DNA of 64,000 nt from Nocardia acidivorans NBRC 108247 (lineage in GTDB: Bacteria > Actinomycetota > Actinomycetes > Mycobacteriales > Mycobacteriaceae), in NCBI RefSeq assembly GCF_001625085.1, contig NZ_BDAW01000007.1, positions 1 to 64,000 of the forward strand. Direction: 5' to 3'. Both the position numbers and the translations under genes were made by a program. The notes beneath the pieces are model-generated. The model ran no database searches and was not told where the DNA came from. It saw nothing but the letters and a program-made list of their open reading frames with translations. Numbering within the stretch: position 1 is the first letter of the stretch; each line of letters opens with the position of its first letter. Below are positions 26,916 through 37,087 of this stretch, one piece after another.

Positions 26916-27761
26916 GTGCCAGCCTCGTTCCGAAGCACCGTGCTGCACAGCACCGGGAAAGCGTCTTTCGACGACATCTACGACAGACCCGACCCGCGTG
27001 CCTACTACGCCCGCATGTCCGAATTGGATTATCGGATACCGGAACTGGCCAAACCACACTTCGAGCAGTTGCTCGCCGATCACCGCGCCGCGACCGGTAT
27101 CGCCGCGCCGACGGTCCTGGACATCGGCTGCTCGTACGGTGTGAACGCGGCACTGCTGCGCCTGGACACCACCATGTCCGATCTGTTCGAGACCTACGCT
27201 GAGCCCACCGCGCCCGATCTGGCGGCCCGCGATCGGGCCAGGCTCGCCGCCGAGGACACCATGCCCGGTGTCCGATTCATCGGTATGGACGCCTCCGGTC
27301 CCGCACTCGATTACGCGCGCGACGCGGGCCTGCTGCACGCCACCGTGCACGCCGATCTGGAAGCCGCCGACCCCACCGAGGCGCAGCGGCGCATTCTGGC
27401 CGGCGCGGATCTGGTCATCTCCACCGGCTGCGTCGGCTATGTCACCGAGCGCACCCTGTTGCGGGTGGCCCGCGCGCACGGTGGAAAGCTGCCCTGGATG
27501 GCGCATTTCGTGTTGCGCATGTTCTCGTTCGATCCGATCGCCACCCACCTGGCCGCACTCGGTTACCGCACCGAACTCGCGCCCGGTGTCTTCCGGCAGC
27601 GTCGCTTCGCCTCGCCGGAGGAGCAATCGCAGGTGTGTAATACCTTGGCGGCCAATGGAATCGATACCCAAGGCATCGAATCCGAAGGCTGGCTCTACGC
27701 CCAGCTCCACCTGTCCCGCCCGTCCCCGAACCTATCCATCGACCACGAGGACCTGCATTGA
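26916..27761 (+). CDS. Class I SAM-dependent methyltransferase
   Basis: A 281-residue methyltransferase with the SAM motif VLDIGCSYGVNAALL at residues 67-81 and an acidic second strand in FIGMDASGPAL. The N-terminal part (FDDIYDRPDPRAYYARMSELDYRIPELA) forms a lid-like segment. GTG at 26916 follows AAGAGGA. The gene ends in a TTGA overlap with the acyltransferase gene, so the two are coupled. Context suggests it methylates an amine or hydroxyl of the metabolite handled by the dioxygenase and acyltransferase. N-methylation to a betaine would fit the carnitine-type partner, but this is inference. Confidence 0.85.
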   Translation: MPASFRSTVLHSTGKASFDDIYDRPDPRAYYARMSELDYRIPELAKPHFEQLLADHRAATGIAAPTVLDIGCSYGVNAALLRLDTTMSDLFETYAEPTAPDLAARDRARLAAEDTMPGVRFIGMDASGPALDYARDAGLLHATVHADLEAADPTEAQRRILAGADLVISTGCVGYVTERTLLRVARAHGGKLPWMAHFVLRMFSFDPIATHLAALGYRTELAPGVFRQRRFASPEEQSQVCNTLAANGIDTQGIESEGWLYAQLHLSRPSPNLSIDHEDLH

Positions 27762-29560
27762 GCGAACGGACCTTCGCCCACGACGACCGGCTGCCGCGGG
27801 TGCCGCTCCCCACCTTGGAGGAGAGCTGCACGCGTTTCCTGCACTGGTGCGCGCCGCTGCTCACCGGCGACGAGTACGCCGCCACCGCGGCGGCCGTCGA
27901 GGATCTGCTGCGCCCGGACAGTCCGGCCCGCACGCTGCACGCGGATTTGCAGCGCTTCGACGCGGAGCCGGGTGTGGGCAGCTGGCTGGACGAATTCTGG
28001 CCCTCGCGCTATCTCGGCCGCCGGGACCGCATCGCGTTGAACGCCAACTTCTTCTTCCTGTTCCGCGATGACACGGCGCTGGCCTCATCCACCTCCGCGG
28101 GGCAGAGCGAGCGGGCGGCGGCGCTGGTCAGCGCGGCGGTGAATTACAAACTGCTGCTCGACGCCGAGGAGATCCCGCCGGTCACCCAGCGCGGGCAGCG
28201 ACTCAATATGGCGCAGAACAAGTTCCTGTTCTCCGAGACCCGGATTCCCGGGTCTCCGCAGGACACCGTGCGGGTGCCGTACAGCGCGGAATGGCCGGGC
28301 CCCTCGGATGCTCGGCATATCGTTGTCCTGTACCGCGGCAATATGTTTCGGATGGATGTGCTCGGGCCGAACGGCGCACCGTACTCGCCAGAGGATCTGC
28401 TCGCCGGACTGGAAGCGGTGAAGAAGGCTGGCGCGCGGCGCGCACCGGTCAATGCTTCGGCCGGACATCTGACGACCCTGGCGCGCAAGGACTGGGCGCC
28501 GCTGTACGAGCAGTTGCGGACCACCAATGCCGCCGCCTTCGATACGGTCGAAACCGCGCTGTTCTGCGTCTGCCTGGAGGATTTCACCCCGCGCGACACC
28601 CTGCACGCGTGTGATCAACTCCTGCACGGGGACAGCGGGAATCGCTGGTTCGACAAGTCGGTGTCGTTCATCGTCTTCGCCGACGGCCAGGCCGGAATCA
28701 ATGTCGAGCACTGCGGACTGGACGGCACCACCATCCTGTCCTTCGTCGACACCCTGCTCGAGACCCCGGTCGCCGAGCATGCCGCGCGATCCGGCGCCCA
28801 GCCGCAGGGTCTGCCCGCCACCGAGCCCGTCGAATTCGTGCTCGACGACACGCAGAAGTCCCGGACGGCCGCCGCCGCAGCGGCTTTCGCGCAGTACGAG
28901 CTGGACAATGCCACCAGCACGGTGTCGTTCGACTTCGGCACCTCCCATATCAAGACCCTGGGCATCTCCCCGGACGCGTTCGCGCAGTTGAGTTATCAGC
29001 TCGCGCACAAGCGCAGCAAGGGGCTCACCGGTGCCACCTACGAATCCATCGCCACCCGGCAGTTCCGCAACGGCCGCACCGAGGCCATGCGCGTGGTGAC
29101 CCCGGAGATCCTGGAATTCCTTGCCGCCATGGAGAATCCGGCCGCCAATGCCGACCGCAAGCGCGAGGCCGTGCGCGCGGCCGCCACCGCGCATGTGCGG
29201 CGGGCGCAGGAGTGTCAGCGCGGTGAGGCGCCCGAACAGCACCTCTGGGAACTTCAGATGATCCAGGGCCGTCGCGGTGACAAGCTCGGCGCCACAGCGC
29301 CGATGGCGTTCTACGACAGTCCGGGCTGGCGGATCGCGCGCGATGATTTCCTGAGCACCAGCTCCGCGCCGTCGGTGAATATCCAGTACTTCGGGTTCGG
29401 CTCCACCAGCCCGACCTGTATCGGCATCGCCTACGTGCTGCTGCCCGATCGCTGGAACCTGTACCTGGCCACCCCCAAATCCGTTGCGCGGCAGATGCAC
29501 GACTTCGCGGGTCACCTGCGCACGGCGGTGGCGGAGCTGGAGAACCTGCTGGCCGAATGA
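27758..29560 (+). CDS. Choline/carnitine O-acyltransferase family, carnitine-type
   Basis: A 600-residue protein with all hallmarks of the eukaryotic-like carnitine/choline acyltransferases, which are rare in bacteria. The catalytic base is His318 in NVEHCGLDG. The CoA and substrate region IKTLGISPDAF and TYESIATRQFRNGRTE (423-438) is well conserved, and the LSTSSAP motif follows near residue 525. Thr in GRTE (437) is the carnitine-type residue, whereas choline acetyltransferases carry Val there. It should move an acyl group from CoA to the hydroxyl of carnitine or a close analogue. No membrane anchor is seen. TTG start overlaps the methyltransferase stop, with GAGGA upstream. Confidence 0.9.
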   Translation: MSERTFAHDDRLPRVPLPTLEESCTRFLHWCAPLLTGDEYAATAAAVEDLLRPDSPARTLHADLQRFDAEPGVGSWLDEFWPSRYLGRRDRIALNANFFFLFRDDTALASSTSAGQSERAAALVSAAVNYKLLLDAEEIPPVTQRGQRLNMAQNKFLFSETRIPGSPQDTVRVPYSAEWPGPSDARHIVVLYRGNMFRMDVLGPNGAPYSPEDLLAGLEAVKKAGARRAPVNASAGHLTTLARKDWAPLYEQLRTTNAAAFDTVETALFCVCLEDFTPRDTLHACDQLLHGDSGNRWFDKSVSFIVFADGQAGINVEHCGLDGTTILSFVDTLLETPVAEHAARSGAQPQGLPATEPVEFVLDDTQKSRTAAAAAAFAQYELDNATSTVSFDFGTSHIKTLGISPDAFAQLSYQLAHKRSKGLTGATYESIATRQFRNGRTEAMRVVTPEILEFLAAMENPAANADRKREAVRAAATAHVRRAQECQRGEAPEQHLWELQMIQGRRGDKLGATAPMAFYDSPGWRIARDDFLSTSSAPSVNIQYFGFGSTSPTCIGIAYVLLPDRWNLYLATPKSVARQMHDFAGHLRTAVAELENLLAE

Positions 29561-29598
29561 GATTCGAGTCCACCACCGCTGTCTGATTTGTCGGTAAC

Positions 29599-30189
29599 GT
29601 GACAATCGTGATTACGCTCAAGAAAGAAGACGGCGCAGCGGATCTCGGCGGCATCACCAAGATGAGTGTCGGGGTGAGCTGGGATCCGTCAGCCGGAAGC
29701 AGTGGTGGACTACTCGGTATCGCACGCCGCAAGAAGGGCGTCGATCTGGATCTGATCGCGGTACTCATGCAGGGCAGCGAACCCGTGCGCTTCGCGGGCC
29801 TGGACTCCCTCGACCCCTTCGGCAACGGTTCGGTGCAGCACACCGGCGATGAGCAGACCGGTGCGGCCTCCGGCGACGACGAGACCGTGCACGTCACCTT
29901 CGCGAATGTGCCGCCCGCCATCGACTCGATCATCTTCGTCGCGGCCGCCTTCAAGAAGGGCAGCAGTTTCGACAAGGCCAACAACGTCTCGTTCAAGATC
30001 TACGACGCCACCGGCGGCAGTACCCAGCAGGTGGCCGATATCTGGCCGTCCCTGCTGGGGGCCGACAATGCCAACGCGATTGCCCGGGCCTTCCGCAGCG
30101 GCCCGGCCTGGCAGCTCGAGGTCCTGGACCGCAAAGGCAAAGTGAAGCAGGGCGATATGCAGGCCCTACTGCGATTCGCCATGGCCTGA
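29599..30189 (+). CDS. TerD family calcium-binding stress protein
   Basis: A 196-residue TerD-domain protein. Typical features are MSVGVSWDP near the start, the acidic [10 protein letters not shown] strand, [14 protein letters not shown] and [27 protein letters not shown], which in TerD provide the calcium site. The family is tied to tellurite resistance and general stress responses. The GTG at 29599 is used, but an in-frame GTG three codons later is equally possible. It lies 38 bases after the acyltransferase gene on the same strand, so cotranscription is possible though a functional link is not evident. Confidence 0.88.
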   Translation: MTIVITLKKEDGAADLGGITKMSVGVSWDPSAGSSGGLLGIARRKKGVDLDLIAVLMQGSEPVRFAGLDSLDPFGNGSVQHTGDEQTGAASGDDETVHVTFANVPPAIDSIIFVAAAFKKGSSFDKANNVSFKIYDATGGSTQQVADIWPSLLGADNANAIARAFRSGPAWQLEVLDRKGKVKQGDMQALLRFAMA

Positions 30190-30302
30190 CCTGGGATTGG
30201 TCCCGAAGCGGGTGGCCCGCGCCCGCGCATGCACGCGCGGGCGCACCGTCCGGACCGGGGACTTTGCGGGCCGGGTGCCGGGGTCTGGAACAATGGCTCA
30301 TC

Positions 30303-30566
30303 GTGAAGTCTTTCGAAGCCCTGTTCGCCGAGCTGCAGGATCGTGCTGTCAACCGACCCGATGGGTCAGGAACCGTCGCCGCTTTGGACGCCGGTGTACA
30401 TGCGCAGGGCAAGAAGGTGTTGGAAGAGGCCGGTGAGGTATGGCTGGCCGCCGAGCATGAGAGCGATGAGTCGCTGTCGGAGGAGATCTCCCAGCTGCTC
30501 TATTGGGTTCAGGTGCTGATGGTGGGCCGCGGTCTGCGGCTCGAAGACGTGTACCGACATCTGTGA
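30303..30566 (+). CDS. hisE: Phosphoribosyl-ATP pyrophosphatase
   Basis: An 87-residue stand-alone PRA-PH that hydrolyses phosphoribosyl-ATP to phosphoribosyl-AMP, the second step of histidine biosynthesis. The all-alpha NTP-pyrophosphatase pattern is complete: [34 protein letters not shown] with the metal-binding Glu residues, and [18 protein letters not shown] at 30303 gives the family N-terminus. hisG follows after 87 bases, as in Mycobacterium. Confidence 0.95.
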   Translation: MKSFEALFAELQDRAVNRPDGSGTVAALDAGVHAQGKKVLEEAGEVWLAAEHESDESLSEEISQLLYWVQVLMVGRGLRLEDVYRHL

Positions 30567-30653
30567 TGCGCCGTTTCACCGCACAGCCCGTGCGGCCGAT
30601 GACCCCGCGTCCACTGTCCTCACGTCCCCCCACCCGTCCCGAAAGGAACATCT

Positions 30654-31505
30654 ATGCTTCGCGTCGCCGTCCCAAATAAGGGCTCGCTGTCGGAGATGGC
30701 CGTGGCCATCCTCGGCGAGGCCGGATACCGCGGCCGCAAGGATGCCCGCGATCTGACCGTGCTGGATCAGGTCAACCAGGTCGAGTTCTTCTTCCTGCGC
30801 CCCAAGGACATTGCCATCTATGTCGGCTCCGGTGAGCTCGACCTCGGCATCACCGGCCGCGATCTCGCGCTGGATTCCGGTGCGCCCGTTCAGGAACGCC
30901 TGGCCCTGGGCTTCGGCGGCTCCACCTTCCGCTACGCCGCCCCCGCCGGCCGCGAATGGAAGGTCGAGGATCTCTACGACAAGCGCATCGCCACCTCGTA
31001 CCCGAACCTGGTGCTGACGGATCTGAAGGCCCGCGGTATCGAGGCCGAGGTCATCCGCCTCGACGGCGCGGTCGAGATCTCCATCCAGCTCGGTGTCGCC
31101 GATGCCATCGCCGATGTGGTCGGCTCCGGTCGCACCCTGCGCCAGCACAATCTGGTCGCCTTCGGTGAATCGCTCGTCGACTCCGAGGGCGTGCTCATCG
31201 AGGCCAAGGGCTCCGACCAGCAGAACAAGGCCCGCAACCAGCTGGTCGCCCGCGTCCAGGGCGTCGTCTTCGCCCAGCAGTACCTGATGCTCGACTACGA
31301 CTGCCCCAAGTCCTTGCTCGAGGCCGCCGTCGAGATCACCCCCGGCCTGGAATCGCCCACCGTCTCCCCGCTGACCGATCCCGACTGGGTCGCGGTCCGC
31401 GCCCTGGTCCCGCGCAAGAACGGCAACGAGCTCATGGACCAGCTCGCCGACCTCGGCGCAAAGGCCATCCTGGCCACCGACATCCGCTCCTGCCGGGCCT
31501 TCTGA
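30654..31505 (+). CDS. hisG: ATP phosphoribosyltransferase, long form
   Basis: A 283-residue HisG catalysing the first, feedback-controlled step of histidine biosynthesis (ATP plus PRPP). The N-terminus [20 protein letters not shown], the periplasmic-binding-protein-like core with [16 protein letters not shown] and the PRPP motif around [20 protein letters not shown] are present. The C-terminal 75 residues form the regulatory ACT-like domain of the long form. A perfect 15-bp hairpin terminates transcription right after the stop. Confidence 0.97.
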   Translation: MLRVAVPNKGSLSEMAVAILGEAGYRGRKDARDLTVLDQVNQVEFFFLRPKDIAIYVGSGELDLGITGRDLALDSGAPVQERLALGFGGSTFRYAAPAGREWKVEDLYDKRIATSYPNLVLTDLKARGIEAEVIRLDGAVEISIQLGVADAIADVVGSGRTLRQHNLVAFGESLVDSEGVLIEAKGSDQQNKARNQLVARVQGVVFAQQYLMLDYDCPKSLLEAAVEITPGLESPTVSPLTDPDWVAVRALVPRKNGNELMDQLADLGAKAILATDIRSCRAF

Positions 31506-31520
31506 CCCGAGCCCGAAAAA

Positions 31521-31554
31521 CGTGCGCCCGCCGCGACTTCGCGGCGGGCGCACG
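31521..31554 (+). terminator. hisG terminator hairpin
   Basis: CGTGCGCCCGCCGCG (31521-31535) pairs perfectly with the reverse complement at 31540-31554 across a 4-base loop. The 3' arm shares its last three bases with the 59-bp palindromic element. Confidence 0.85.
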
Positions 31555-31610
31555 TGCATGTCATGGCGTAGGTGAATGTCGAGAGCACCCCTGCGTGAGT
31601 ACATGCACGT
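31552..31610. repeat. 59-bp palindromic element, copy 2
   Basis: The element starts ACGTGCATGT (31552-31561) and ends ACATGCACGT (31601-31610). It has the same length, ends and left interior (ATGGCG near base 12) as copy 1 at 23136, and again lies between the 3' ends of convergent genes (hisG and the RecB-family nuclease). Confidence 0.85.
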
Positions 31611-31617
31611 CGCTGGT

Positions 31618-33432
<1,815 letters not shown>

Positions 33433-33442
33433 CTCGACCAGA

Positions 33443-33476
33443 ACGCGCCCCCTTTCGAATTCGAAAGGGGGCGCGT
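33443..33476. terminator. Strong bidirectional terminator
   Basis: A perfect 34-base palindrome, 17 bases per arm, starting ACGCGCCCCCTTTCGAA and followed by TCTTTTTC. It sits between trmI and the convergent secreted-protein gene and should terminate both. Confidence 0.9.
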
Positions 33477-33514
33477 CTTTTTCGCCGGGTGCGAAAATGC
33501 ATCCTGTGCACGGA

Positions 33515-33940
33515 TCAGCAGGGGGCGCGACCCATCGACAGGATGGTGCAGCCGGTGTTCTCCGAGAGCTGCCAGCCCGCGGCGGTGTGCGTCCACGACA
33601 TCGGCACGCCCGGCATGGTGCCGTGCGGGGAGATGATCGCCACCGAGGCATTGGCGGTATCGCCGTCGACCTGGATGTTCGAGACGCCGAAGCCGATCTT
33701 GCCGTAGTTGCCCAGCTTCGAGGTCATGGTGTCGATATTGCTCGCGCGCCGATCGCCGCTCACCATGAGCCGCTCCTTGTCCACCGTGGCGATACCGGGA
33801 TCGACGAAACGGTCGAGGGTGGACTGCAACTCCTCCGGCGAGGGCGCGGGTGCGTCGGCGTGCGCCAGGCCCGCACCGGAGGCGAGGGCGAGGCTCGCGC
33901 CGAGGGCGGCCAGGGAAATGCGGGCGGAGCGAGCGAGCAT
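33515..33940 (-). CDS. MTB12/CFP2-like secreted protein
   Basis: A 141-residue exported protein. A Sec signal peptide (residues 1 to about 29, cleavage after AHA) is followed by a small domain with ELQSTLDRFVDPGIATVDKERLMVSGDRR, the pattern of the low-molecular-weight antigen MTB12/CFP2 family. ISPHGTMPGVPMSW and two Cys near the end (CTILSMGRAPC) are shared with the lipoprotein paralogue encoded just upstream, 39 bases away, so the pair arose by tandem duplication. Function of the family is unknown. Confidence 0.82.
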   Translation of the reverse strand: MLARSARISLAALGASLALASGAGLAHADAPAPSPEELQSTLDRFVDPGIATVDKERLMVSGDRRASNIDTMTSKLGNYGKIGFGVSNIQVDGDTANASVAIISPHGTMPGVPMSWTHTAAGWQLSENTGCTILSMGRAPC

Positions 33941-33979
33941 GAGCGGAAAAGCCTTTCGTGTGATCAGAGGTTTTTGCTA

Positions 33980-34504
33980 TTACGGCTGGCAGGCGGCGCG
34001 CGCCATGCCGAGGATGGTGCACGCGCCGGAGTCGGCGAGCTTCCAGGTGCCGTCCACGTACTGGAAGGACATCGGCACATCGGGCATGGTGCCGTGCGGG
34101 GACGCCACCGACACCTTGGCCTCGGCCTTATCGCCGGTGGTCTTGATCTCGCCCACGGTGAACGACACCGCGTAATGCGCGAGTCCCTGGTTCATGGTCT
34201 CGATGAGCCCGATCCGCTTATCACCGTCGACCACCAATTTCGCCTTGTCCGCCGCGGGTTCGGCCGGATCGGCGAAGGCGGTCAAAACGCCTTGGAGCTG
34301 CTCGGCTGTCGGCGCGGGCGCGACGGCCGCGGCGGTCACACTCGCCGACGTGGAAACGGTCGTCTCGGCCGAGTTCTTGTCATCCGAGCCGCAGCCAGCC
34401 AAAGTGGCGGTAACGGCCAGGGCCGCCGCGACGGTAGCCACGGAAACACGAAGCGTCCGCGAGGCGTTGCGCATACCAGAGGTTCGACTGGTGGGAAGGA
34501 GCAT
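33980..34504 (-). CDS. MTB12-like lipoprotein, positional counterpart of LppK
   Basis: A 174-residue lipoprotein with a long N-region, a hydrophobic stretch and lipobox LAGC, then a Ser/Thr/Ala linker and an MTB12-like domain (TAEQLQGVLTAFADPAEPAADKAKLVVDGDKR). SPHGTMPDVPMSF matches its downstream paralogue. Its place between trmI and arc is that of lppK (Rv2116) in Mycobacterium. ATG at 34504 is preferred because GAAAGG lies upstream, while the ATG at 34474 would shorten the N-region. A perfect inverted repeat lies 42 bases upstream of the start. Confidence 0.82.
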   Translation of the reverse strand: MLLPTSRTSGMRNASRTLRVSVATVAAALAVTATLAGCGSDDKNSAETTVSTSASVTAAAVAPAPTAEQLQGVLTAFADPAEPAADKAKLVVDGDKRIGLIETMNQGLAHYAVSFTVGEIKTTGDKAEAKVSVASPHGTMPDVPMSFQYVDGTWKLADSGACTILGMARAACQP

Positions 34505-34546
34505 CAACGGCAGCCTTTCGGATCGGCCGGCGATTAACTCGCCGGA

Positions 34547-34572
34547 AACATGTTAGGGCAGGCTAACATGTT
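34547..34572. promoter_or_regulatory. Perfect inverted repeat in the lipoprotein/arc divergent region
   Basis: AACATGTTAG (34547-34556) and CTAACATGTT (34563-34572) are exact reverse complements with a 6-base spacer. The central TTAGGGCAGGCTAAC resembles an IdeR box at about 13 of 19 positions. It probably binds a dimeric repressor acting on the lipoprotein gene, possibly on arc as well. Confidence 0.65.
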
Positions 34573-34684
34573 CGTCCGGTCCGTCGGCCGCAGCCTAGAT
34601 GTGATCACGACGAAACCATGTCGGAAAGCGAGAACGGTTATCGCCCGGTAGCGTTGATAGACCGGGACTGGGAGGAGCAGCATT

Positions 34685-36445
34685 ATGAGCCCCAACGAAC
34701 ATTCGGATTCGGCGGCCTGGAGGGAACTCGAGGCGGTACGTGCCGAGGCGGCTGCACTCCGGAGGCAACTCGCCGACTCGCCGGATCGCTCACGGGAATT
34801 GGAAGCGCGCGTAGATTCGCTGACGATTCGCAACACCAAACTCATGGACACTCTCAAGGAAGCGCGCCAGCAGCTTGTCGCCCTTCGTGAGGAAGTGGAC
34901 CGGCTCGGTCAGCCACCGAGCGGTTACGGCGTTCTGCTTGGTGTATATGACGATCAGACGGTCGACGTCTTCACCTCAGGACGCAAGATGCGCTTGACGT
35001 GCTCGCCGAATATCGACACCTCCACCCTCATCTACGGTCAAACCGTGCGTCTCAATGAGGCCCTGACCGTCGTCGAGGCTGGTCGTTTCGACCAAATCGG
35101 TGAAATCGGCACGCTGCGCGAAATTCTCGACGACGGACGTCGAGCTCTGGTGGTCGGCCATGCCGACGAGGAGCGAGTGGTGTGGCTCTCGGGCCCGCTC
35201 TCCGCACTCGTCGACGTGGACGATATGGAGGATCCGGATCGCCCCATTCGCAAACTGCGCCCGGGTGATTCGCTGCTGGTCGACACCAAGGCCGGCTTCG
35301 CCTTCGAGCGGATTCCCAAGGCCGAGGTCGAAGACCTCGTGCTCGAGGAAGTCCCCGATGTCGACTACCACGACATCGGTGGCCTCTCGCGCCAGATCGA
35401 GCAGATCCGCGATGCGGTGGAACTGCCGTTCCTGCACAAGGATCTGTTCCGCGAGTACGCGCTGCGGCCGCCCAAGGGTGTGCTGCTCTACGGTCCCCCC
35501 GGTTGCGGTAAGACGTTGATCGCCAAGGCCGTTGCCAATTCGCTCGCCAAGAAGATCGCCGAGGCGCGCGGTGAGGATGCCAAGGAAGCCAAGTCGTTCT
35601 TCCTGAACATCAAGGGCCCCGAGCTCTTGAACAAGTTCGTCGGTGAGACCGAACGGCATATTCGGATCATCTTCCAGCGCGCGCGGGAGAAGGCGTCCGA
35701 GGGCACCCCCGTGATCGTGTTCTTCGACGAGATGGACTCGATCTTCCGCACCCGCGGTTCGGGTGTCTCCTCCGATGTGGAGACCACCGTTGTGCCGCAG
35801 TTGCTTTCGGAGATCGACGGTGTCGAGGGGCTGGAGAACGTCATCGTCATCGGCGCCTCCAACCGCGAGGACATGATCGACCCGGCCATCCTGCGGCCCG
35901 GCCGTCTGGATGTGAAGATCAAGATCGAACGGCCCGATGCCGAAGCGGCACAGGACATCTTCTCGAAGTATCTCACCGAGACGCTGCCCCTGCACGCGGA
36001 CGATCTCGCCGAATTCGACGGTGAGCGCGCCAAGTGCGTGAAGGCCATGATCGAGCGGGTCGTCGATCGCATGTACGCCGAGAGCGAGGACAACCGCTTC
36101 CTGGAGGTCACCTACGCCAATGGTGACAAGGAGGTCCTGTACTTCAAGGACTTCAACTCCGGCGCGATGATCCAGAACATCGTGGATCGGTCCAAGAAGT
36201 ACGCCATCAAGTCGGTGCTCGAGTCGGGCAATCCGGGTCTGCGCATTCAGCATCTCTACGACTCCATCGTGGACGAGTTCGCTGAGAACGAAGATCTGCC
36301 CAACACCACGAATCCCGATGACTGGGCGCGTATCTCGGGCAAGAAGGGCGAGCGGATCGTGTACATCCGCACGCTGGTGACGGGCAAGAACGCCTCCGCC
36401 AGCCGGGCCATCGACACCGAGTCGAATACCGGCCAGTACCTGTAG
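34685..36445 (+). CDS. arc: Proteasome-associated ATPase ARC/Mpa
   Basis: A 586-residue AAA+ ring ATPase that recognises pupylated proteins and feeds them into the 20S proteasome. Residues about 15-75 form the coiled coil that binds Pup, followed by two OB-fold domains ([26 protein letters not shown]). The AAA module has Walker A GPPGCGKT (270-277) and Walker B VFFDEMDS (near 345-352). The C-terminus ends in GQYL, with the penultimate Tyr needed to dock on the proteasome. ATG at 34685 has GGAGGAG upstream. The usual partners dop, pup and prcBA are not in this window. Confidence 0.97.
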   Translation: MSPNEHSDSAAWRELEAVRAEAAALRRQLADSPDRSRELEARVDSLTIRNTKLMDTLKEARQQLVALREEVDRLGQPPSGYGVLLGVYDDQTVDVFTSGRKMRLTCSPNIDTSTLIYGQTVRLNEALTVVEAGRFDQIGEIGTLREILDDGRRALVVGHADEERVVWLSGPLSALVDVDDMEDPDRPIRKLRPGDSLLVDTKAGFAFERIPKAEVEDLVLEEVPDVDYHDIGGLSRQIEQIRDAVELPFLHKDLFREYALRPPKGVLLYGPPGCGKTLIAKAVANSLAKKIAEARGEDAKEAKSFFLNIKGPELLNKFVGETERHIRIIFQRAREKASEGTPVIVFFDEMDSIFRTRGSGVSSDVETTVVPQLLSEIDGVEGLENVIVIGASNREDMIDPAILRPGRLDVKIKIERPDAEAAQDIFSKYLTETLPLHADDLAEFDGERAKCVKAMIERVVDRMYAESEDNRFLEVTYANGDKEVLYFKDFNSGAMIQNIVDRSKKYAIKSVLESGNPGLRIQHLYDSIVDEFAENEDLPNTTNPDDWARISGKKGERIVYIRTLVTGKNASASRAIDTESNTGQYL

Positions 36446-36458
36446 GTTCGCACACGGC

Positions 36459-36487
36459 AGGCCGCGCTTCCCTTGGAGGCGCGGCCT
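36459..36487 (+). terminator. arc terminator
   Basis: AGGCCGCGC (36459-36467) pairs with GCGCGGCCT (36479-36487) across an 11-base loop and is followed by a TTTT tract. Confidence 0.85.
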
Positions 36488-36569
36488 TTTCGTGTCCCGG
36501 CATCCGGCGTGCCGAACTGCCCCGTCATCCCGGCGTGCTTGTGGCCGGGAGCCACCCTTCTCGATGGAT

Positions 36570-37013
36570 TCAGCCCTGTGCGGCCTCGTCGAGTTCGGCG
36601 AGGATCTCGCGCAGGGTTTCGCGGCGTTCGGGGGAGAGGTTGGCGAACAGGTCGCGCGCGGCCTGCACGCGCGCGTCAGCCATCCGGGCCAGCAGTGCGT
36701 GCCCCGCGTCGGTGAGGCTGACTAGAATGGCGCGGCGGTTGGCCGGGTCGGGGGCGCGGGCGAGCAATCCGGCGGATTCCAGGGCGTCCACGACGGTGGT
36801 GGCCGAGCGCGGCACGATGCCGAGGCGTTCGGCGAGATCGGACATGCGCAGTGGTTCGCCCGCCCGGGCCAGGGTCCGTAGGGCGCGGGCGCGCGCGGGG
36901 GTCAGGCCGAGCGGTTCGAGGTTGGCCATCTGGGCGTGCCGGATGCGTTTGGCGGTGCGTAGATACAGGTCGGGCAGGTCGCCATCGGTCGCCTTCTCCA
37001 TATCGCTGAGCAT
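36570..37013 (-). CDS. MarR-family transcriptional regulator
   Basis: A 147-residue MarR protein with the winged helix-turn-helix at about residues 45-100 (LRTLARAGEPLRMSDLAERLGIVPRSATTVVDALESAGLLAR) and the wing RRAILVSLTDAG. Flanking helices would form the dimer. It is divergent from an ABC exporter gene 74 bases away. Two copies of a 13-bp palindrome lie between them, one over its own start codon. It is therefore a likely autorepressor that also controls the exporter, released by a toxic ligand. Confidence 0.92.
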   Translation of the reverse strand: MLSDMEKATDGDLPDLYLRTAKRIRHAQMANLEPLGLTPARARALRTLARAGEPLRMSDLAERLGIVPRSATTVVDALESAGLLARAPDPANRRAILVSLTDAGHALLARMADARVQAARDLFANLSPERRETLREILAELDEAAQG

Positions 37014-37019
37014 AGCTCA
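37007..37019. promoter_or_regulatory. MarR operator candidate, site 1
   Basis: TGAGCATAGCTCA is a palindrome with 5-base arms that spans the MarR start codon (37011-37013). It matches site 2 (37039-37051) at 12 of 13 positions. Confidence 0.7.
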
Positions 37020-37038
37020 CTGTTGTATGGAATAATTG

Positions 37039-37051
37039 TGAGCCTAGCTCA
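37039..37051. promoter_or_regulatory. MarR operator candidate, site 2
   Basis: TGAGCCTAGCTCA lies 32 bases from site 1, which is three helical turns, and in front of the ABC exporter gene. It would let a MarR dimer pair cover both promoters. Confidence 0.7.
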
Positions 37052-37087
37052 GTTATTGGGAGCGATTCTCTGTGGAAGGAGGCGCCT

